Shown here: piece after piece, positions 20,980 to 29,710 of the stretch | Layout of the letters: every line of letters starts with the position of its first letter | How positions within the stretch are numbered: the first letter of the stretch is position 1 | DNA from: Lasiodiplodia sp. COLG20 | Lineage: Eukaryota; Ascomycota; Dothideomycetes; Botryosphaeriales; Botryosphaeriaceae | Assembly: GCA_009801085.1 (NCBI GenBank) | Contig: VNWV01000001.1 | Location: forward strand, 6,944,001 to 7,008,000 | Direction: 5' to 3' | DNA length: 64,000 bases | Notes under the pieces: model-generated | Databases searched by the model: none | Seen by the model: only the letters and a program-made list of their open reading frames with translations | Told to the model about the DNA's origin: nothing | Translations under genes and position numbers: made by a program

Positions 20980-21113
20980 GGCAGCTGAAGCAGCTGTTGT
21001 CCGGACGCGGATGTATAAAATTTAACTCGATATTTGTATCCGGATGGTAGCTGAAACTACCCATGACATGAGTGAAAAGCAAAATTCACGGTAACCTTCG
21101 GCTGCAGCATCCG
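20980..21113 (-). repeat. Inverted-repeat element copy A (diverged)
   Basis: Carries the family's paired inner arms (GCTGTTGTCCGGACG and TATCCGGATGGTAGC), the TACCCATGACATGAG box, and the beginning of one terminal repeat (ACGGTAACCTTCGGCTGCAG). The terminal bases are no longer recognisable. The rest of 20890-21320 holds no gene. Compared by eye with copies B-F. Confidence 0.5.
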
Positions 21114-21320
21114 CTCTTGCCATCTAGTGCGAACAGACAGAAATCCACTATGTTGCGTTTCAGAAACATGGTAGCTTGTCACGGCTCCTTGCAGATGTGG
21201 ATGTCGAGACCACGGAATACGTATAGCCATTCATACCAAGGTTGAACGAGAGTTCTTATACAATACTCCAACCGTCTTGCTTGGAGTGTCCAGTGCTCAA
21301 GTGATTGTATTGCTGTCGGC

Positions 21321-22761
21321 TCAAGTGGGCATCTTAAGCATGAACTGGGAATTGGCACCTGTTTCCGGGCTCCAGATGATGATATCGGTTCCTTCGTCTG
21401 ATGCTCCCCCAGCGACGTTGAGATAGTACTCCTTGTTCACGCTTGTAATGCTGTGTGCATGGTCAGCTTGCTGATTGGCCAAATTGATTGACTGTATACT
21501 TACTAATACGAGCCGTTCCCAGCAGGGGTGATCTTCCAGCGGCAATTCTTGAAGTCAGGCCGAGTGAAATCGCCGAAGACTGCTTCACCAATGTTTTCAT
21601 CTTCATCTGCATGATGATAGTCAGCTGGGGCGATACTGTGGATGCAGCTGTTCAGACATACCAGCGCAGAGGTAGAGTCCGGAGCTGACACTGACGATAT
21701 GGTGTTCGCCACGTCCAGCGTCTACGATCTCCCACAAAGCGTTATCTGTGAGGGGTTGCCCGGGGCTAAAAAGACCTCAGCAGCAGGCGTGAGGTGGAAA
21801 TAGGGAGAAAAGAACTCACTAAAGCTTCACCGGTGTCCGAGGTTGATCGGAATTGCCCCAGAGGTTCAAATTCATGCCTGGAGCATTCACTGGGACGATC
21901 TGGTAATGTGCTCCTATCGGCCGCATATCGATATTTACGTCTTCGTTGCCCATGTGCATGCAGACACGTAAGAGGCTGGAATTTTCAACGCTCCCTGTGA
22001 AGTTGTAGGAGCCAGTCCTGTCGTCCAGACTGAAGTGAGTCCGCCCATTGTCGTAGTGCATGACAAGCCGGCTGTGTGTCTGTTCTGGCCTGTTTTTTTG
22101 CGGGGGTATAGTGTCACATCGGGTCCATTTCCAAAAGAATGAACAGGGGGCACCGTCACGAAAACCCTCGGGCAGACGAAACCAGATGTCCTCGCCCTCC
22201 GAAGCGTAGGTCTTCTGGGTGAGCCTGCCTTTGAAGACGGTTCCGTAGAAATGGTGAACACCCTTCGATTTGCCGTCGAAAAGATCGTAAAGTACCTGGC
22301 AGTCGGGAAGTTCGTAGTTTCGATCGGAGGCAATGAGGAGTGGTATGTCGTTCGGCTTCAAACGGCTTCTGAGACGTGAAAGGTATGCCGGGCTGACTGA
22401 AATCCCGGGAGACTTTCGCACAGATGTGAAAACGTCAAAAAGCGTGTCTGTCATGCTCTCAGTCATGATCTGAATAACAAAAATGGGCAGAGGCTCGACG
22501 GTGTCCGCAACCAGGACAGCACCGCGAACGGCGCCCTTTGTGAAATCCACGAGTGACTTCACGAAGCTCCCATTATCTCCCCGCTCCCCAGAGATGAAGA
22601 CGCGCTTGAAGGAGTATACAGCTCCTACTCCAGGTATCGGTTCAAGGGTGGAATGCTCGATATACTGTAGGTTTGAGAAAAAGTCCTACCATTGTTAGCT
22701 GACTTTGCTTCAAGCACCCTGTTCCACGCACAGTCTCAGACCAATCGATCCAGGAAGGCAT
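21321..22761 (-). CDS. Cytosolic protein with C-terminal beta-trefoil (ricin-B-like) lectin domain
   Basis: Five exons on the reverse strand: 22732-22761, 21820-22664, 21662-21765, 21504-21606, 21321-21450; 403 residues. Most junctions are canonical (TA|GTGAGT..TTTTAG, G|GTATGT..ATGCAG, TA|GTAAGT..CACACAG) and keep one frame; the first 30-nt exon (MPSWIDWSET) is the least certain. Residues about 1-255 are an unrecognised domain (GAVLVADTVEPLPIFVIQIM, CSFFWKWTRC). The last 140 contain three successive trefoil-type units: YQIVPVNAPGMNLNLWGNSD..DNALWEIV, HHIVSVSSGLYLCADEDE..CRWKI and SYYITSVNKEYYLNVAGGAS..NSQFML. Such folds usually bind sugars. There is no signal peptide, so it should act inside the cell or be released otherwise, as for several fungal defence lectins. 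The carbohydrate role is inference; the repeat pattern is seen. Confidence 0.65.
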
Positions 22762-23158
22762 CACGGCATCTAAAGCTTGCGTTGCGTCAGGTCAATGGTT
22801 GATAGGAAGGACGGATTGGCGCTGTTGTTCCGGTGGGGAGTTGGACAGTATTTGGCAATTGACAGTGCAAGCCAGGGAGACTGTGTAGCAAGGCAACTGC
22901 ATGGCTGCCTGCTTGGCGGTGTAACCTTACGCGTGACTACTTCCGTCTGGTGATACAATCATTTAACACCGATTGTCTGAAGGATGCTGAACGCATGCAT
23001 GACGGTTTTCGCTTTGTTCTAGCGTGAATTTTATTGGCGGGGTGTTTTCTTCATACTGGTGAGCTTACTTCCGATGGCCCGCATTGAATCATTCCTTATT
23101 CTGGAGCCCCAAGATTTGCAGAATCCAGTCCAAACACTTCTAGCGCAGCTCCATACTT

Positions 23159-23403
23159 TACAGCCCCCTCTCGCAGCCGATGACTAGCGCGAAGAATAGT
23201 AGGGGTGTAGAATATAGCGTAACTATGCCCCAGATCTACCTTAGAAAAAATTAACATATATAGGTATTTGAAGCTATCATCATCCGGATTTATATGTAGG
23301 ATTTTTAATTTGACATTATTTTCCAGACGATAGATCCAATTACCCATGACATGAGCAAAAAAAACAAATCCACGCTAGCCAGCGGCTGCGAGAGGGGACT
23401 GTA
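23159..23403 (-). mobile_element. Small inverted-repeat transposable element, copy B (near complete)
   Basis: 245 bp bounded by 31-bp terminal inverted repeats: 23159-23189 begins TACAGCCCCCTCTCGC and 23373-23403 ends GCGAGAGGGGACTGTA; the two ends match at 28 of 31 positions. TA at both outer ends fits a TA target site, and CAGT-type termini fit the Tc1/mariner superfamily. The interior codes for nothing and holds the family's TACCCATGACATGAG box and remnants of paired CCGG arms, so it is a non-autonomous MITE-like element. Confidence 0.75.
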
Positions 23404-23630
23404 CATCTACTGGTATTTCTCGCACATCCCACAACAAGCAAGAAAACAATCATGCCGTTCCCCGTCTTCGCTCTACTTCAGTCCAGTCCTCAGCCAGGAA
23501 CGGATAATTCATTTTAGACCAGAGACTCAGTCTCCCAGGCAAGCTGACTGAGACCAGCTACAATAATAGACAACTCGAGACGAGATCGTGTGGATCAGCC
23601 TTGGTAAATGCATGGTGCCGCCGTTGCTTT

Positions 23631-23779
23631 TTCCGACCCCTCTCACAGCCGATGGCTAGCGTGGATTTGCTTTTTTAGTTGCTCATGTCATGGGTATGTG
23701 TTAATTTTTCTGGAAGAGCTGGGGCATAGCGCTGTGTTCTATTCTTCGCGCTAGCCATCGGCTGCGAGAGGGGACTGTA
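23631..23779 (+). mobile_element. Small inverted-repeat element, copy C (internally deleted)
   Basis: 149 bp with the same terminal repeats as copy B (left ACCCCTCTCACAGCCGATGG, right CCATCGGCTGCGAGAGGGG), inserted 228 bp from copy B but in the opposite orientation. The interior shares GTGGATTTGC.., GCTCATGTCATGGGTA and the GGGGCATAG..GAATAG.. side blocks with copy B but lacks the middle that holds the paired arms. Confidence 0.7.
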
Positions 23780-24526
23780 GTATTTACAGCATGAATAGTA
23801 GATGAAGCTTTATCAAAAGTTTTGTTGAAACACATATTGTGAATGGTAGAAAGGCTGGTTACCGAAGATTTGAACCGGTTCGATGGTTCTCTGAAGAGAA
23901 ATAATCGATGACGTAACTTAGAAGCCTTCCAATAAGGCTGAATATAGCAGATTTGCTGTACTGGCGAAGAAGATACCTTAATAAATCATTGGAACGGCTT
24001 TGTACAACAAAAAATAAGTGGTCTTGCATCATCCATAGACGTCATCTTTGGAGGGACGTCACTAATCATGTAATAGAAGCGAACCTTGGCTACTTTGACT
24101 TCAAAGAAAATGTCACCAAGGCACGTGCTGAAATGATACTGTTGAACAACGTGAGGAGATTGAATTGCACGCTGCTGAAGAGCAGAATGAGTAGAAACTA
24201 TCTGTTTATATACACCAGTTGCTTGCGCACGCGCCTGAAAGTAACATGACTGGATTACGCCTTGGTGGTGAGACAGACAGGGTATCTGCCTTGATGTTAA
24301 AGAAAGAACACGAGATATACGGCAAATAAACGCGGAGTTGAAAGTAAGGCAAAAAGTAAGGCAGTAGTCTGACAGATACACTGTACAAGACTTTGTTCAA
24401 TAGCGAAACAATTTTACAAAACAACGCAAACAAAGACTTTGAGTGAACAACTCCAGTACATGTTTATATTTAAGAAAGCGTGAACCGATATCCGACTATC
24501 CTGCTGCAACAGCTACCCACATCGCC

Positions 24527-24724
24527 ATGGCTCTCACCGGTAAGAAGGCCTGCAAGAAATACAAGGGCCCCTTCCGGGTCAAGCTTGACGGAAGCTACTG
24601 CTGGGTAAATCAGAGCGCTTACAAGAGGAACAAGAAACACAAGTCTGTCAAGAAATCTGAGAAGCACCTTCACTATGAAGAAGACGTGCTCCTGGATGAT
24701 AACTTGTATGATGAGAAAGACTGA
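24527..24724 (+). CDS. Short basic ORF, 65 residues, hypothetical
   Basis: Starts at 24527 in a good context (CGCCATGG): MALTGKKACKKYKGPFRV, then SYCWVNQSAYKRNKKHKS and an acidic end, HYEEDVLLDDNLYDEKD. The basic-then-acidic layout and the AT-rich TTTATATTTA about 65 bp upstream hint at a real small gene. The frame continues upstream to 24443 without a better start. An A-rich tract (24755-24769) follows 31 bp after the stop. Not recognised; could be a chance frame or a fragment of a mobile element. Confidence 0.35.
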   Translation: MALTGKKACKKYKGPFRVKLDGSYCWVNQSAYKRNKKHKSVKKSEKHLHYEEDVLLDDNLYDEKD

Positions 24725-25500
24725 TTTCTAGGGGCTCGTCGTGGTTGTTCTCGCAAAAAAAAAAAAAATCAAATAAAAAATTCCAAACACGAATAACATA
24801 GGGTACTTGTTTTTAGATTTGCTTTTCCCACAGATGACGCTCTCTTTTCTAAAAGTGTGATGACATGTTCTGGATTCGTGAACCATAGACCACTTTCATG
24901 TAGGTTTCATGAACATGCGCTCCTGAAATAGTTTATTAACTGATCATGCCTGACGCTAATCACGTTCATCCCAGTACCTCTTTTGCCCTCGGGATGACCC
25001 ACACTAAAGCTTGCTGTGGTGGGTTAGACCAGCTCCTTACAGTCATCGCCGGCGAAACCCAGCTACCGCCGGCCAAACCCAACTCCCCACCAAAATCCAC
25101 CGTCTTTCAACTGTATGTAGTAGAATTTCAACCAAATTAAAATATAAGTTATTTTCTCGTTGCTGTAGTAATAGCTAAGCCTACAGATATCTACTATAAT
25201 TAAGAACTAATGTTTAAAAGAGAATGTTGACCCGCACGGTCAAAGAGTTAGCTTTGGCCAGCGATAATTGGTAATTGCCCCTCTTATGTAACGATGCTCT
25301 GCTGACCAAATACTTCGACGTGGACACGACCATTGATCAAGTGGGTCCAGTTCATGTGACAATTCCATGAATGAAACCTGAAATTGCTTCTTGAGCTTAT
25401 TTATAAGACAAGCCTGCCCGACAACTTCAGCGATCCAGCACTGTGTCTCCTTACACTGTCAACACTACCCTTCCACTCACTTCCAGCGACTGCCGCGACT
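24725..25500. other. Intergenic spacer inside the accessory island
   Basis: 776 bp with an A15 tract near 24755 and no convincing frame. The right end holds a TATA box for the broken RING gene. Confidence 0.45.
25399..25408 (+). promoter_or_regulatory. TATA-like box of the RING pseudogene
   Basis: ATTTATAAG lies about 95 bp upstream of the ATG at 25501, at the spacing seen for the other TATA-bearing genes in this window. Confidence 0.35.
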
Positions 25501-26415
25501 ATGACTCAAGAAAAAGCCAAGGGAAAGGCTAAGGGAAAAGTCAAGGGAAAAGCCAGGGGAAAAGCAAAGAGAAAAGCCAAGGGGAAAGCAAAAGAAAAGG
25601 CTGAGGATGAAGCTCTCGGTAACAACGCACAGGAGCCAGAAGAACTGTTCACCGGGGATCACGCAGATGACGACTACTACACCGTACCCGAGACTGGCGA
25701 AATTATCCGTAATCCGGGGGTAGATAGATGCGAATGGTACATGCAATTGGGCTTCCGCTCACAAGATTTCGCCGAATGGAAAGAACACTTCGAAGAAATG
25801 GCGAAGCTGTGCCAGGAAGCCATGGACCTGCGGGAAGAAAGAGACAATCTACTTTACGGCTTCCTCGACGATATTCGAAGCGAACAAGATGCTCTCTTTG
25901 ATGTTCTGGCATACCGCGAGGATGTTGGACTCTCAAAGCTAAGCCAACGAGCTTGAGAGCGCAAAGAACGCAATCTCTCGCTCGTTGAAAAGCGGCAACA
26001 AAGAGTTGTAGGTTACTTGCGACACAATTTGAACTGCCAAATACGCAACATTAAAGACCTTCGTGCACTACAAGGCCACGAAGAGGAGTTTATCGCGTAC
26101 CTGGATCAACAACAGCATTCCACCAATACCCTTCTGGAAGAGATGATTTTGAAACGGCTCGTGGCGAGCTGTATCCCGCCTATGGTCACAGCTATGTGTG
26201 ATATCGACGGTTCTGTAGAGTTAAATGATGACCCGTGTTGCATGGTGTGCTTTGAACTAGGACCACAAAAAGACATGGAGGGGCAGCTAAAGAAAGAGAT
26301 TGCTGCTTGTCCGAGCTGCGGGTACTCCTACCATCAAGAGTGCTTGACGAAATAGCGGAATGAGAATCCGGAATTTGACTGTATTCTCTGTCGGCCAAAT
26401 CCCAGACAAACTTAA
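25501..26415 (+). pseudogene. Lys-rich RING-type zinc-finger gene broken by two in-frame stops
   Basis: One frame of 305 codons from the ATG at 25501 to the TAA at 26413 is interrupted by TGA at 25954 and TAG at 26353, with no frameshift. Part 1: a run of KAKGK-type hexads (residues about 3-32), an acidic linker, then a helical region (FAEWKEHFEEMAKLCQEAMD). Part 2: a RING-like finger, DDPCCMVCFELG.. AACPSCGYSYHQECLTK, stop, then FDCILCR, which supplies the last Cys pair. The second stop thus falls inside the finger, between its third and fourth ligand pairs. Each stop is one transition from a sense codon (CGA to TGA, TGG to TAG), as repeat-induced mutation or simple decay would produce. If the stops are real the gene is dead; sequencing error or recoding are alternatives. 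An E3 ubiquitin ligase role for the ancestor is inferred. Confidence 0.65.
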
Positions 26416-26571
26416 GAGGGGCGTCTAAAATCTAGCTGAATTTGGTACGTTCAAGGTTCGACAGCTGGATATCTTGGTCAGAAGTGGATATGCAGAAAAG
26501 GCTAGCCATTAAGGATACTTTTCGAACTGAGCATGTTCATTCTGAGTACGATGGGGAACGGGGAGCTTTTT

Positions 26572-26695
26572 TACAGTCCCCTCTCGCAGCCGATGGCTAG
26601 CGTGGTTTTTTTTTTTTTTTTTGCTCATGTCATGGGTAGTTGAAGCTATCGTCCGGACGAGAATGTCGAGTTAAAAGCTGTAGTACCCCTCTGTA
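26572..26695 (+). mobile_element. Small inverted-repeat element, copy D
   Basis: Begins with the best-kept terminal repeat of the family (TACAGTCCCCTCTCGCAGCC at 26572), followed by a T-tract, GCTCATGTCATGGGTA and one inner arm (GTTGAAGCTATCGTCCGG). The right side is shortened and ends CCCCTCTGTA at 26695, like copy F. It lies 178 bp beyond the stop of the arrestin-like gene. No gene lies in the flanks 26416-26873. Confidence 0.65.
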
Positions 26696-26873
26696 TTACT
26701 CAATAGGGTCTCTCATATTATACTCTTATTACTCATTACTTTATTACTCTCGATGCTCCCTCACTGCTCGATCCCTACTCTCCGGAGCACCCAGCAATAG
26801 CTTATTACAATCCAAAAATTACCTAACACTCCCACCGTAACTCCCACCCATATCTCCACTCTACGTACCTCCC

Positions 26874-28212
26874 CTATGTACAAAGCTGAATCGGCACCCT
26901 CACCGCGACCGACGAAAACGACCCCAGCGTAACCGTAACATCCAGCCTATACATCCTATCCACCAAGCACGACCGAAAACTCGGCACGAGCGCCTTGCCA
27001 GGCGGATACTCGACCGGAATGACCAGCTTAAGCAAGTAATACGGGCCACCCCTGTACGCACTCGACGGCGCCACCATCGTCTCCAACCCCCTCCCATCAC
27101 CCCCGCCTTCCTCCACCCACCGCTCATGCGCCCAACTCGCCCCGCACCGCACCCACCGCGCCCCCGACACGCACAGCGACGGCAGCGCGACGGCTTCCGT
27201 GTACGATCTTTGCTGCCCCTGCTGCGCTCCCGCGCTCCCCCCGCTCACAAGCTGCCCGTACGCCGGATCCGCCTCCATCTGCCCAGCGCGAAACACCGTC
27301 GTCACCTGGATCTTCCTCTTCACGTCTTCGAGCTGCGGCGGCGGGGGTCCACAGCTATCATCGTCGGACGCCGGGTCGAAGCGCAGCAAAAGTGTCGTCG
27401 AGGCGGGCGACCCCTTCTTGCGCAAACCGCCCTTTAGCGCGGAGGGCTGCTGCGCTTCAATGACCAAGCAACCCGCCCGGCCGCGAAAGAGGCCGCTGGA
27501 GATGGCTTTTTCTTGGCGGAGGCGGTACTCGGATGCGGGAGCGTCGCGGCTGCGGCCGGGTTGCTGGAGGAAGATGGGTGGGGACTCGGGGAAATCGGGC
27601 ACGACGCAGACGGGTCGGGAGGAGTCGGCGAGGGAAGGGCGACGATGGCCGTTGGGGCCGGGTCTGTTGTAGAGGACTTTGGCGGTGATGGTGTAGGCGA
27701 CCTGGGCCATGACGGGGGTGGGGTCGTCGAGGGTTTGGTGGCCGTGGTGCCAGCGGTGGGCGCCGCCCATGGTGGGGGGTGGGAGGAGGTGTTCGTCGGA
27801 GTGGAGGCAAGGGCAAGAGCTGGGGAGGAGGCGGTCCGGGATGATGAAGTTGAAGGGGAAGTAGTGGGGGTGGGCGGCCTTGAGGATCATGCCGCTTGGA
27901 GGCTTTTCGAAGGGCTGTTGGAGGTGGAGGAAGCGTTTTTCTGTGTACGATATGTTTGGCGTTACTGGGGCGGCGCCGAAGTTGTCGAAGCGGGTTTGGG
28001 TGTTTCCTGGTGGTCGAGTTGTCAGTGTTCTGTGTTGAAGGGTGTCAGATATGTTTTTGTCACTTACCGATGAAAGATATGTCCAGGTCATCTACGTGGA
28101 CGTCGTCGGTAGCAATGATGACAACTTCTCCGACTATCTCGTCATTGGTGGTATACAGCTCGTGACTCAAGCCACTGCCTGCGCTTTTGAGGTTGATCGA
28201 AATATCCAACAT
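26874..28212 (-). CDS. Arrestin-like protein
   Basis: Two exons, 28068-28212 and 26874-28006, joined over a 61-nt intron (CG|GTAAGT .. ACCAG); 425 residues from MLDISINLKSAGSG. An in-frame ATG at 28251 (MAFIPRLLQTSNK) would add 13 residues; 28212 is preferred because it has A at -3 and starts on the first beta strand. Arrestin-N features: ISINL, DEIVGEVVIIATDDVHVDDLDISFIGNTQTRF, then TGxxF-like YFPFNFIIPDRLLPSSC, and a second beta-rich half with VAYTITAKVLYN, TTLLLRFDP and YLLKLVIPVEYPPGKA. Proteins of this type act as adaptors, often for receptor or transporter ubiquitination. No PPxY motif was seen, unlike the alpha-arrestin at 47.3 kb, so an adaptor role in ubiquitination is less clear. 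Ends with a typical beta strand and no tail. Confidence 0.75.
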
Positions 28213-29710
28213 TTTGTTGGAGGTTTGGAGGAGTCTGGGAATGAAAGCCATCCAGGGCAGCTGCCAGGGCAAGAGCAAAGTGGTGTGACAAACTCTTCGT
28301 CCAGAGGTGCTTCCTGCGGGGTATTTATCAGGCAACTTCGCCCGGCGGACATGACATGGTTCGGGACTTCTGCCAAGGCCGGCACCTCCGTAGATCCCGC
28401 TTCCGCTTAACGTTAGGGGAAACTCGCTTGCGTAGTGGATTCCGCAATTCTAAATCCGTCTATACTTAACGTACACGATACAAACTGTTCAGCCGTGACA
28501 GAATTCAATTTTCAATGCCACACCGCTATCTGCCGCGGGCTTTTCCTCGACGAATGGCTTCCTGCCATGCGCTGACGTTTTCACTCGGACATTTCGGTCA
28601 GTTCTGTCTTTGGTTTAGTCCAATGACGCCAGCCATCCTCCGCCCTACCGGTGACATGTAAGACTTGACAAGTGCCCCATGGGCCACGCGCGCGCCCCGT
28701 GGAGGGGCGTCTGTAGTCGTAACGCCCACGCTACCAATAGTCGGCCATCCGGATTACACTCGCGCCGTGCTGATGTTGACAAGACCTCGACGCTGTCCCA
28801 ACTACTTAAGGGGCACTCGACTCTGGCTAGCGTAATTCGTGTGTCCAGGCTGGTATCGCTCTTGAGAAATCGCAACCTCGCTCGTTTCGCATTGTTCTTC
28901 GACACTGGGCAGAAAGTCAGCTCAGCCAGCCGAAGTCTAGTCAGGTACTTCTTGATATGTGAGTCACATAGACTAAAACTCCAGATCTTTTGCCAGAATT
29001 GTCCTCTACCTGATTCAGAATTCGTTCGAATTCGTTTTCCACAACAGTCGTTTCGATGCTCCGCCCACTCTTGCCCTCAACCAGTCATCGTTCCATCATC
29101 CAGTCATCGCCAATACACACCGGTCTTCGCATCGAATAGGGGAACAACATCCTGCAGAACGAACCAAGGAAAGCATAGTCGCGAACCTCGACGGACGATG
29201 TACACAGAGCTTGCGGCAACCGCGCTTGATCGCAACTCCACATCCATGGCACCTCTCTGCCAAGCAACGCCGAAATAGTCGCACCAACACGAACGAAGCT
29301 ACACTCGTCGTCCGGAGAAGCTGATACGTCGGTGGAGGGAAACACTGGGTAGGATGAGGAAGAGTCAGAAATAAGAGCCGCCACATCGAGTAACAGTGCT
29401 TACTTCCATCAGCCGAAGCAGCACTGTCGAAGGGTTTGAAAATGCATCGATCAGTCAGCCCTACACAGATTTTGCTCTCCCCCCGTTGCGCTTTTTTCTG
29501 CACTCGTTCTTTAGTCAGCCCGACCTTTCCCAATCGAATAACCAATCGACGAAATCATCATCTGGTACTGGGTTCCGAGATTGTAGCCATCACGCAACAA
29601 AGTAGACGACGCATTACAGCAAAACATAGTGTTCATTTACTTTCGTCCCAAGTACAATCAGCATAGCGTTTTCTCACTGCTGATCAATGTAACCACACAA
29701 AAACCAGTCT
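28213..29710. other. Intergenic spacer
   Basis: 1.5 kb between the arrestin-like start and the GH92 stop, both on the reverse strand. A TATA-like GATAAATAC on the reverse strand (28321-28329) probably serves the arrestin-like gene. A forward ATG frame of 199 codons (28679-29278) was considered and rejected. Confidence 0.45.

Larger units (their letters stand above)
22762..24526. other. AT-richer gene-poor stretch with two element copies
   Basis: About 1.8 kb without a convincing gene; short frames only. Holds element copies B and C, listed separately. Base composition is clearly lower in GC than the flanking housekeeping blocks. Confidence 0.5.

Noticed and set aside
23280..23350. Repeated CATGACATGAG and CCGG-arm motifs as a CRISPR-like or tandem array
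   Set aside because: The repeats are dispersed and inverted within small elements, not regularly spaced direct repeats; the organism is eukaryotic.
28679..29278. Forward ATG frame of 199 codons upstream of the arrestin-like gene
   Set aside because: Low-quality composition (Ser/Arg-rich without hydrophobic core) and no motif or splice context.
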